64,000 nt of DNA, taken from Agriotes lineatus (Eukaryota; Arthropoda; Insecta; Coleoptera; Elateridae). The position numbers and the translations under genes are program-made. Positions 55,879 to 64,000 of this stretch are shown piece after piece. Each line of letters opens with the position of its first letter. Position 1 is the stretch's first letter. The stretch spans positions 1-64,000 of the forward strand of contig CALNHX010003656.1 in assembly GCA_940337035.1 (NCBI GenBank), in the 5' to 3' direction. The notes beneath the pieces were generated by a model that saw only the letters and a program-made list of their open reading frames with translations, made no database searches and had not been told where the DNA came from.

Positions 55879-56850
55879 TATGAATATAGCATCTTAAACC
55901 TCTCTGTTTAGTCTGAATCCATACTGATTATCTTCTAGTGTTTCTTTTGTGTCTTCCATATTCGTTTTTCCAAAACATTTGTCAATATTTTTACTGTTAT
56001 GCTAAGCAATGTGATTCTTCAGTAGTTCTAGCAGTCTTTTATATCTTCTTTTTTAATAATTGGTATAATTATTCACTTTTTCCAGTCCTCTGGTGCCTAT
56101 CCTGTACTCATTATTTTATTGAAGATGCTGATGTGTTTCTTGCTTTTTCTGATATTGCTTTTATCATTTCTGCAGTTATTTGATCCTGACCAGGAACTTT
56201 TCCTGTCTTTTTCTTACCAAGTGCTTTTGGAACATCGCGTTCTTGGTTTTGCTCTTGTTCATGCCTATCCCCCTGTAGCTGTGGATTTAGTTCCTTCCTT
56301 TCTAGCTTTTCTTTTAAAAGTAGTCTCTCCATCTTTCCATTACTTCTTCTTTCTGTTTGTTATTTATCTTTTCTGCTCTTGCTTTCTACATTATCTGTTC
56401 TTTATTGTCATTGTTACCACGAAGTGGTAACTCCCTCTTGAGTTTTAGCTCTCTGACCTTGGGCGCATTTGCGCGTAGTCGATTACAGATTTTTCATTTC
56501 TGCTCTTCCTTTCTCTTGTTACTGAATGAATTTCTTACATAAAATGTGAGTTTCATTTTCTATGTGGAAATACAATATTCTTGTGCCATTTGGAGTTTTT
56601 GTGTTTTTTGCAAGTTTACCTAAGCACCATTCGAATCCGTCATTATTGTTTCCCACTCTTCCTATTAGGTTTCCCATGGTCAAGATTGGCGTGTTGTAGC
56701 TGTCTGTTGCTGCATTTCACCGTAAAACATCTCTTCTTTTTTGCTGTCTTCATTTGGTCCGTATGCTATTACTATATATTCCTCTTTTTTTTCTCTACTT
56801 TTATTTCTATCGTCAAAATTCGAAACTTGTTTCTGTAGTTAGTTGTTGGT

Positions 56851-57735
56851 GAAATACAAAGTGTAAAGGAAATTTTCTGAGCAAATTTGGCGATGAGTTT
56901 GTCATTACTATCTTGAGAGGCATCACCCACATTCTAGAATTGGCATTTAAAGTTTACAAATTTTACTTATAAACCTAAACACCAACTAAGGGGCTAGTCA
57001 GTTTCATGGCATACTGTATTGAACAAGTATTTTCGTACAGCTTTTTCTAATGTTTACGGTTAGGACACGTCTATCTAGACGTTTTGACTCTAAATAAATT
57101 CCCGAATTTATCTTTAAAATATTGCCACCCGGTACCTATACAATGAATCTGACAGCATATGCAACAAAAGGAAATTTGTTAATTTTTATTATTTACTTAC
57201 TTCATTTGCATCTCTTTTACCCGAGTTTCGAGGTTTGGAAGTTCTTTAGCCCCCCCTCTTCCTTTCGTTTCACGTTTTAGTTTTGATTATAAATTAAAAT
57301 TAAACAGCACTGTAAGCGAAACCAGTGTCATGGATTGGCCGTCATTATCTCCTGCTTCTTATCCCAATTTTCCACCGTTGCCCCCCTATTCGTATAGTTT
57401 GATTGTCCGTATTACTTAATCCACTTTTACCCATAATTCCTTTGGGAAAAAATGCAGTATCGTGAACTACTTTGAAACTCTAAACTCTTTGTAACAGCAG
57501 CAGTGGCAATTTGAACTACCATTTCTGGAGCTAGTAATATAGGTGAGTACTAAGTACACACAAATCTTAAACTGCAGCTAACCTAAAATGAGAGATCCTG
57601 CACATGAGGCACAAGTAGTCTACGATACCATTTTAGCCATTCTTTTTCCAAAAATTTTTTTATAGTCTCATTTTTTTTCTATTTTGTGTATTAATCATTA
57701 TTCCAATGTTAATTTTTATTGTACGGAATTTACAG
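56851..57735. other. Distal intron 3
   Basis: No element boundaries can be drawn. A CCACCCGGTA motif at 57125 resembles the CCGGGTGG mariner-type ends. The region ends in a T-rich tract and the exon 4 acceptor (gtacggaatttacag to 57735). Confidence 0.5.
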
Positions 57736-58283
57736 AAACGAAATACAAAGAATTGGCAAACTATATGAAGAAGAAGCTGAAAATAGACTCTAGACGCAAA
57801 AGGAAACTATTTGGCAATCTAGACCAAAACGTACCATCCACCAGCACAGTTTCTTCCGAAGACGAAGCTGACCCAACCGGCACAACCAAACGACCAAGAC
57901 TAGACTGTGATTCCAGTTCTAGCGATGAGAACTCCGTAACTGACAACTTGCCAAACTTTGTAGTGGACGGTTCTGCCCCACACATAAACATCTCGCCTGT
58001 TAAAAAACAAGAGAAGGACTGGCTAACGCAATTACGGATGACTCGAATGTCGACCAACCAGATTCAGGAGCTGTCAAAGCCGAGCCCTTCAAAGGTGCCG
58101 AAAGTGGATGGAAAGAGTCCTCGGTCCAAAAACAGCACTAAAGCTGCAGATGGCTCCGCTAGTCCATCCCAGAGCCGTTTGTTGAAATTTTTTAAAGTTA
58201 CCAACAATGCTAGCCCTCAGTGTAGGGCGAAGTCTCCAAATTTGGTGACGTCCTCGTCTCCTAAGTCCCAGTCTTCGCAGTAA
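57736..58283 (+). CDS. DTL: CDT2/DTL last coding exon: tail with PIP box
   Basis: Acceptor tttacag at 57729-57735; the split codon G|AA gives Glu476, then TKYKELANYMKKK. Residues 477-657, TAA at 58281-58283. The tail is hydrophilic and Ser/Thr/Pro-rich, as in other CDT2 proteins. It contains RRKRKLFG (residues about 494-502), an RxL/Cy-like cyclin-docking pattern and basic NLS; EKDWLTQLRM (568-577), which resembles a short conserved NWL motif of the vertebrate protein; and QSRLLKFF (621-628, 58170-58193), a canonical QxxLxxFF PIP box. CDT2 of vertebrates also carries a C-terminal PIP box that tethers the ligase to PCNA. Exon 3 and exon 4 phases agree, which links them across 21 kb. Confidence 0.88.
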
Positions 58284-59500
58284 CGATTCAACACAATCAA
58301 CGTTTTTAGATTATAGGTTAAAACTTAAGGGAGTCTTCAGTTTTACTTGAATAGCAGTGCTCAAGGTTGTTTCAGATACACTGTAAGTTATTGAAAAACT
58401 TTTAAAAGGGCTGTTTTATAATCTAGACAATAATTTATGCATTACTTTTTTGACACTGTTCCATATTCATAGTGCTAATTCTCTTCTATAGTTTATCAAA
58501 GATCTTGTGTTAAGTATTATTTATGATTTATTTAGTTTGAAGTTAAGATTTAAATATACTCATACCCATAAGTCATATACCATTTTCTTGTAAGCGTTAA
58601 TGTATATGATTCATGTGAGAGTGTACTAATTAAAAATTAGTATTAAAAGACTGTTCTATCTGTTGACTAAAAAGCTTATGTTAAATGGACAGACATTTTG
58701 ACATGTGTTATGTCAATCGTAATATAAATGTTGCCCATTGTCGATGACTGCTAAAGGCAACATTTATTTGTGTACCTCCAGTTGTGTCTCTGTAACGCTT
58801 TAGTTTGAAGAAACAAATGACTAGTTGGTAAGTAGGGAAATGTGTAACTTATTTGTAACTACTCTCAATTTCATGTTTTTCAAAATTAAACTTTATATAA
58901 ATATACGTTTTAATATATATACTGTAATTCTGGTGAAGAATGAAATATTGTAAGCAACATTTTATTGCTAAAAGTGTAAACTTAATGTTACGAGAATCTT
59001 GATAATAGTTCGCCATTATAATGGTTTAAACTACGAAATTTCAGTACAAAGATAATTTAAGGAAGCTTTTCTAAAGAGCGTGTTATAGTAAAGGTAGGGT
59101 AGGTTATAAATAATTTGTAGAAACCAAGTTCCTGGTACACTTTGCTGTGTGCGTATTTGAGCCTTCATTTCCTTAATTTGTTGGACTGAATTTGCCTCAT
59201 TTTGTCGTTACTATGTTAGTTCGGAAAAATGTGAACTCAGAAACTCCAATATATGTTAAGGTTGCGAATATTTATAAAATTTATATTTGATCTCATTCGT
59301 TTGTTGTATTTTCCAGAGTAATAAATTTTTGAAAAATAAACATTTTTTTGTACTCCTATCCAGGCGCTGTAAGCACTACATCTTTATAAGTGTGCAACTG
59401 AAATGTACTCATAAAGAAATACTTTTACCAAGGGGCGAAAATCAGGTACTGCACGTCATAGCCATAAAAATGTGGTCAAACAAGTAGTTTTACTTAACCC
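58284..59500 (+). other. CDT2 3' UTR and downstream flank
   Basis: No ORF of note. Candidate AATAAA signals lie at about 59320 and 59336, and ATTAAA near 58885. Which is used cannot be decided from sequence. Unlike the introns, this segment shows no obvious transposon structure, consistent with transcribed UTR. Confidence 0.4.
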
Positions 59501-60180
59501 ATTAACGCCGAGAATATTTTTTTTTTTAAATTGTATTTTGTATTGGATTTTTAGCAATGGTTTGGAGTGGAATTGATGTGTTTGGGCGTGGCCAGCAGTG
59601 CAGTGTGTTGCACTGAAAATAGGTGTACAAAAGAGGAGAAATTGTGACAAAAGCAAATGAAAGGGAGTAGACCAGTATAGGAGGGTGTTAAGAGTACAAA
59701 AGGCTGCAGGAAAATAAGCAGCTACCAGCTAAACCAAATAGAAACAAGGTAGGATACATAACACAAGGGTGAAAATTACGAATGCGTACGGCATTCTCCG
59801 GGCACGCGGCGCGGAGTGTTTGGTCAAAAGAACTACCACGTGTGCAATTCGAACGAAACGGCGGACAGACAAAAGAACAGCAGCCGTTAATAATTACACC
59901 AATTATAAAAAGAAGGTGGGGTTTGGTGATGGCGCCAAATTCAAACGATAGCTTGCTTATAAAAAGATTATTCCAACCAGAAATTGGAAAGCTATTTCAA
60001 ATCAGGCCAGACTGCTTGATTGTCATCCAGTGACACTTTGTAAATAACCTTCAAATTTGACATAGAGGGTCCGGCAACGAAGCGGGGGTGGAAGATATTT
60101 CTCAAACTATGAGAGTTACATGAATATTGTGTATATAAAAGTTGTAGGTACGAAGGTGGTGCACATTTCTAAAATAGTTT
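59501..60180. other. Possible piggyBac-like end and unclassified sequence
   Basis: TTAACCCATTAACGCCGAG at 59496 looks like a piggyBac-type end (TTAA plus CCC) but no partner was found. 59780-60030 is less AT-rich and has short overlapping ORFs with no recognisable product. Confidence 0.25.
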
Positions 60181-60186
60181 TGATAT

Positions 60187-60990
60187 ACAGGATGGCTCAA
60201 AAAAGTGTGGCGAATCAAACTTACTTTTTTTTTAAATGGAATGCCCTACATTTGGGTAGCTTAAAAGTTTTGCATTGAAATACTCATAATTTTGATATAA
60301 AGTTGTATGGGTCTAACGTCAATTGCTTTGGAGATATTAACGATTTTATGTAAAAAAATACTGAACTTCAGGCGGCTGCTGTAAGCAACAGAAAACAACT
60401 GAATTAAGAAATACGTTACCAAAAAATTATGATTTTCGTGAACTCCCTTTTAAGTGAAAAATGGTGGATCTGGGTATTAATGTTATACAGGGTACTCAAC
60501 ATCTGCAAATTTAATTATTTCGATTTTTTTCAAATGGAACGCCCTATATGTTTTTATATTTTTGAAAAGCCCTTTTAATGAGCTATATTTTGATGTCTTA
60601 CTTTATACCTCTAAATTCAATTGTTTTACAAATATGCGTATTTGAACATAAAAAACAATTTAAGCACCTCAAGATGCTTTATTTCAAGGGATAACAAACA
60701 AACGCTGTTAAATAGGTACTGATTTAAACAGTTGAGTTTTCCAAACAAAAGATAAAACCAAGTTTAGAAAACAAAAATCTAGCCACTACTCAAAACTAGA
60801 AATAACAAATACGGAAAAAGCAGGAGAAAATGAAATCTGAAAAACGATTCAATTTAGGGCTAGGAAATGAAGTGTCAGAAGAAAGCTCATTAAAATTACT
60901 TTTAAAAAGTACAGGGATATACAGGGTATTCCATTTAAATAAATCCAAATAATTATATTTGCTAATTATGAGTTCTATGTACAGGGTTAT
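60187..60990. repeat. Cluster of CAGGGT-ended repeat units
   Basis: Related starts occur at 60187 (tatacaggatggctcaaa), 60485 (tatacagggtactcaac), 60918 (tatacagggtattccat) and 60981 (tacagggttattcatta). The first two units also share aaatggaa-gccctaca/t and atattttgat blocks. They look like ends of mariner-type MITEs of the class seen intact at 27505 and 55008. Confidence 0.55.
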
Positions 60991-61683
60991 TCATTATAAA
61001 TTACCCATACCTTGCAGGAAACAAGAGGCAGAGCGGCTTGTCCAGTTTTTAACGTTTCAGCCAAGTGCACTGTGAAATAAAATGGTGCATGTGTAGCGTA
61101 ATAGACAGTAGGATGGAGGTTACGGACAACAAAACCGGTAAATAAATCAACCACGCGTGCATAGTGTGTCAGGCCATTTTGCAGTCTCCAGCAACTTAAT
61201 TAACCACTTAAGCCTTCAGAGCAGTCCTGACTAGAGATGGGCGCGTGAGTGAATTTTCGCTCACGTCACGCACGTTTCACGCTTGCTTTAAACAGTCACG
61301 TTCACGGCGTGACACGCCACTCACGACGTGACAAGCAGTTTTTATTTCAAAATTTAAATTCCGATAGAACAGAACGTTCAAATTTAAAAACAAAGAAAAA
61401 ACCCTAAAGAGAACTAAAAATATGTTTTGCACCTGACATAATTTACGTGATATGTTGCAATCATAAAAAGAAAAAAATGAAAATTGACTAGAATAACTTC
61501 GACAAGGGATAAACACTGATTTCTCGCAAATATATTTCTTGCAGCTGTCTTCAAAGATATTACTTTTAATACCAAAAGCTGTCATTGGAATTGACGTTTC
61601 CCTTATTGGTATGAGTACAGAAGGTATATGTTACTAGGCAACACTTTTAATTCGTAGGTTTGAAAGTACGTTTACGTACAAGG

Positions 61684-62010
61684 ATCAACATTTTCAGCTT
61701 CAGCGTTAAGGCGAGTATACAAAAAAAGTATTACTTTTATTAGAATAATAATTTCATCTACACAATAAATTGTTTTAAAAATAAAACGTAATCAACATTT
61801 TCAGTGTTAAGTCGAGTATACAAAACAAAACATTAGGTACTTTTCTAAAAATAGGTTCATCTACACATCTACATTTAGTTTAATAATAAAACGTAATTAA
61901 CATTTTCAGCGTTAGCCTAGTATAAAAAACAAACCATTACTTTTATTAGAATAATAAGTTCATCTACACATTAAAATGTTGATTTAAAAATAATATGTAA
62001 TCAACATTTT
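61684..62010. repeat. ~105-bp tandem repeat built from the transposase 3' end
   Basis: Units start at 61684, 61791, 61896 and 62000, each with AT[CT]AACATTTTCAG[CT]GTTA, and carry tttattagaataataa-ttcatctacaca in the middle. On the minus strand the last unit encodes LNAENVD of the hAT dimerisation domain; the other units repeat this codon block downstream of it. Confidence 0.8.
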
Positions 62011-62413
62011 CAGCGTTAAGTCGAATTCTGCGCTCTTCTAAAATTCGCCCAGCTGTAGAAAATACTCTTTCGCTTGTAGTGGAACTTGCCGGTAGGTTTA
62101 AAATTTCTCAAGTTTTTTTAACAGTGGCGTTTTTACACTGTCATCTACATTTCCGAATTTTAATTTAACATACTAATTTAGTTCAGTTTTGACATCATCC
62201 TAATTACATGTCATCGTCAGAGCTATCTCCAAGTGTAGAAAGATAAGAATCTGATGCTGATGTACCAGTTTTAAGTCGTTCGCTATGTATTTCATCATTA
62301 TCATCTATAGTTTTATTTGCATTATAATCTTCCCTTTGATGTGAAGGTATGAACTTTAAGGATTTATAATTAGGGTCCAAAAATAAAGCCACATAATGTA
62401 ACTTGTTTGGCAC
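61960..62413 (-). pseudogene. hAT transposase C-terminal fragment
   Basis: The minus strand encodes KLHYVALFLDPNYKSLKFI (62395-62340) followed by an acidic Ser-rich stretch and stop. It resumes in another frame at about 62100 with TTSERVFSTAGRILEERRIR and LNAENVDYILFLN. The latter is the hAT C-terminal dimerisation motif (SERVFS..G.....R..L...). The DDE catalytic part is deleted. Confidence 0.85.
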
Positions 62414-62604
62414 AATTTGTGATTCAATGAATTTAAAAGTTGCTGCAACCTGCAGTTTTTTATTCGTTACTAAACATTTAACGTGAAACGTAAATCACGC
62501 CTTGGATATTTTCACTCACGTTCACGTCACGAGTTTCAAATATTAGTCACGTTCACGCCGTGACACGACTGTTTTCACGTCACGCGCCCATCCCTAGTCC
62601 TGAC

Positions 62605-62902
62605 TGTACTTCAAATTCTTTGTAGGTATTTTTCATCACATAATATAGCAATACTGATTTTGTACGCCCGTGGTGGCGTTGTCTCTAATTTATATCATTT
62701 TGGGCATCCCTTCTAATCGCAGCTGCAGGCTTCCGCAGTTAAAACCGCCTCGAGTGGCAAACTTTTAAAATTCAACCTGCGAAAGCGACAAGGACAGCTT
62801 GCTTATTTTTCACCGGTGAGCGGGGAAGCGTCTGGCGTCTGTCTTCGCGCGCGATGCCCAGATTGGACGGTTGTTCACTCGGATTCTGCAGGTGGTCGCT
62901 AG
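62605..62902. other. GC-rich flank, no gene seen
   Basis: The composition turns clearly GC- and CpG-richer than the introns. No ORF with support. Confidence 0.4.
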
Positions 62903-63207
62903 CATCGACATATAGAAATGGACCGCTAATGGACGACTGCGCAACTCTTTGCGTTAGAGAGAGAAAGAGAACATTTTAAGAACTATCTTTTCTTTTCCTG
63001 CCGGCCTCCTATTGGCCGACAGAAAATGTTCATTTTCCTGCCGGCTTTCTATTGGCCGACAGAAAATGACGTCACAGCGACAGGGCGGTCGCGCCGTACG
63101 CTACTGAGCGCCAACAAGGACAGAGCGTTCTCAAGTCATATGCGTTCTTTTTCTATCCTGTGGGGCTCGCGCAGCTCTGACTAGCGGTCCATTTCTATAT
63201 GTCGATG
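62903..63207. mobile_element. 305-bp hAT-type MITE with 8-bp TSD
   Basis: TIRs CATCGACATATAGAAATGGA / CCGCTA and TAGCGG / TCCATTTCTATATGTCGATG are perfect over 26 bp. TSD GTCGCTAG at 62895-62902 and 63208-63215. The interior has a ~37-bp direct duplication (TTTTCCTGCCGGC..TATTGGCCGACAG at about 62994 and 63033), each unit holding an ATTGG (CCAAT-type) box, followed by TGACGTCA (63068). Confidence 0.93.
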
Positions 63208-63215
63208 GTCGCTAG

Positions 63216-63840
63216 CGGCCGATTTAGGCAGTCAGTCACGAGTCGGAGGTGCATAAGCACGCTTCTGCGAGCGCTTTTGGCGCTTGGCGCCGCCTGCCCG
63301 ATGGACACGGCGCCCGTCGGTTAATGCGGCTACCGTTTCTTTGTGCCGATTGAGTACCATGTTTCTCCTGATTGTGACTTTTCCAGTTAATTCTGTGTTT
63401 TCCCGAACGTTGACAAGGAGTCAGCAGTCGGCAATGTGAAGCGAGCTAGTCAAGCGGTAGTACATGCTGGTGTGGATGTGTGATGTAGAAACCCGTCGCG
63501 AATCCTTGTAGGTAGTCAGATGTGGGTTAGTCATAACCAATTTTTCCGCGGTCATTTGAACGTGGGATTGGATTTCTGAAACTTTCCCAAACAATGGTTT
63601 TGTCGCTGAACGCGTGATGGTCAAGATGACCTGACACGCTATTCGCTCTTCATAAGCGGACTCCAGAGGGGCTACGTAGTTTTCCAATTCGTGTCATGTG
63701 TGTCCAGGTGCAAGCCAGTCATAGCCACTGCGGAGGAGTCACTGTCGCTGCAGGCTAAGGCGATGGACAGGTACCAGTTGTGTAATAAGCTAGTTGTGTT
63801 TGCATGCTCCTTTTGCCAAATTATTTAATGACGTCAGAGT
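63216..63840 (+). promoter_or_regulatory. CpG-rich segment, possible promoter/first exon of a gene to the right
   Basis: Relative to the window this stretch is GC- and CpG-rich and free of recognisable repeats. Near its end aaggcgATGGACAG is followed by gtacca (63770), which could be a start codon and donor, but only eight coding bases would be present. It could also be a non-coding exon or just a GC-rich remnant. A CAGGGTGTCCCATTTTCG mariner-type end follows at 63842. Confidence 0.25.
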
Positions 63841-64000
63841 ACAGGGTGTCCCATTTTCGATGATATTACGGGGTATCTCACTTACGAGTAAAGATGGAGA
63901 GTTGCGGTTTTCGCATTACTGTGCTACTTTTTTGTGAAAATAAAGATGGTATAAACAAAATTTTCATAGACCACTTCGTTTCTGAGATACAGGGCGAAAT

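Larger units (their letters stand above)
54513..56850 (-). pseudogene. LINE-A, 5' and RT part
   Basis: Minus-strand pieces: 56332-56111 (KKKTGKVPGQDQITAEMIKA, RT fingers), 55970-55895 (EDNQYGFRLN and DAIF), then beyond the 55-kb insertion QISEKTVAQSGEIHLRFTDLE and KTFDRINREDIWNVLKETGV (54905-54780), and TVVLATDEKIPDKSLEQLHS near 54560. It continues at 47646 beyond the mariner. RTE-type, many lesions. Oldest layer of the nest. Confidence 0.75.
16005..58283 (+). other. DTL: Gene span: denticleless/CDT2 (DTL), four exons, 657 aa
   Basis: Coding join: 16005-16047, 16108-16254, 35368-36603, 57736-58283; total 1,974 nt including the stop. All junctions have GT..AG and matching phase 1 splits (T|CA, G|GT, G|AA). 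CDT2 is the substrate receptor of CRL4(Cdt2), a nuclear ubiquitin ligase that recognises substrates such as Cdt1, Set8 and p21/Dacapo when bound to PCNA on chromatin, and so prevents re-replication. Introns 2 and 3 (about 19.1 and 21.1 kb) account for most of the window and consist largely of transposable elements, several of them nested. Human CDT2 is longer (about 730 aa); the shorter length here lies in the C-terminal tail. An additional exon between 3 and 4 cannot be excluded, but none is needed. Confidence 0.85.
61232..62596. mobile_element. hAT element, 1,365 bp, perfect 8-bp TSD
   Basis: The ends TAGAGATGGGCGCGTGA and TCACGCGCCCATCCCTA are flanked by GTCCTGAC (61224-61231 and 62597-62604). 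Many CACGTCACG / CGTGAC subterminal repeats sit within 100 bp of each end. It retains the last part of its transposase on the minus strand, so it is a deletion derivative of an autonomous hAT. Confidence 0.95.

Noticed and set aside
59456..60033. Small genes downstream of CDT2
   Set aside because: Short overlapping ORFs with no motif, no conserved start context and an adjacent piggyBac-like end.

Overview
This is AT-rich eukaryotic DNA, almost certainly from an insect. The evidence is a 60-bp intron with GT/AG ends, a MADF-BESS protein remnant, and a repeat load of RTE-, CR1- and I/R1-type LINEs, Tc1/mariner, hAT, pogo and piggyBac-like elements, tRNA- and 5S-derived SINEs and many TA- or 8-bp-TSD MITEs. 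A beetle would fit, but that is inference. No operon, CRISPR array or functional rRNA/tRNA gene is visible.

The window is organised around one host gene on the + strand: the insect orthologue of DTL/CDT2 (fly l(2)dtl), the WD40 substrate receptor of the CRL4 ubiquitin ligase that destroys PCNA-bound replication-licensing factors. I could assemble a complete 657-codon reading frame from four exons whose splice phases match: 16005-16047, 16108-16254, 35368-36603 and 57736-58283. Intron 1 is 60 bp; introns 2 and 3 are about 19.1 and 21.1 kb and are filled with transposable elements. The protein has the family N-terminus, a WD40 propeller with two WDxR (DDB1-binding) motifs, a very recent in-frame 66-bp duplication just after the propeller, a Cys cluster, a Cy/RxL-like motif and a C-terminal PIP box.

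Layout. 1-520: decayed MADF-BESS remnant (- strand). 642-1552: two foldback elements. 2685-8376: near full-length non-LTR retrotransposon with ORF1, ORF2 (endonuclease, RT, RNase H), a 13-bp TSD and four lesions. 8.4-15.4 kb: AT-rich DNA with MITEs, palindromes and foldbacks. 15.7-16.3 kb: CDT2 promoter and exons 1-2. Intron 2: palindromes, a hAT transposase pseudogene, Tc1, SINEs, a hAT containing a palindromic MITE, a piggyBac-like element, foldbacks and a CR1 LINE. 35.4-36.6 kb: the WD40 exon. Intron 3: a 5S-derived SINE, a 90-bp tandem repeat, a mariner interrupted by a tRNA-bearing repeat, then a nest at 46.8-56.8 kb in which LINE-A holds a mariner, which holds LINE-B, which holds an insertion containing a hAT. 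57.7-58.3 kb: last CDT2 exon. 61.2-63.2 kb: two hAT elements with perfect 8-bp TSDs, the second inside a GC/CpG-rich stretch that could be the promoter of a gene beyond the right edge.

The most unusual signal is a family of foldback elements (about 642, 12412, 12703, 14627, 15101, 25413, 30892, 31921). Their ends and the centre of the hairpin (ACGAG, a short GC mini-stem, CGAGT) are shared, but the long arms in between differ from copy to copy and are still well paired within each copy.
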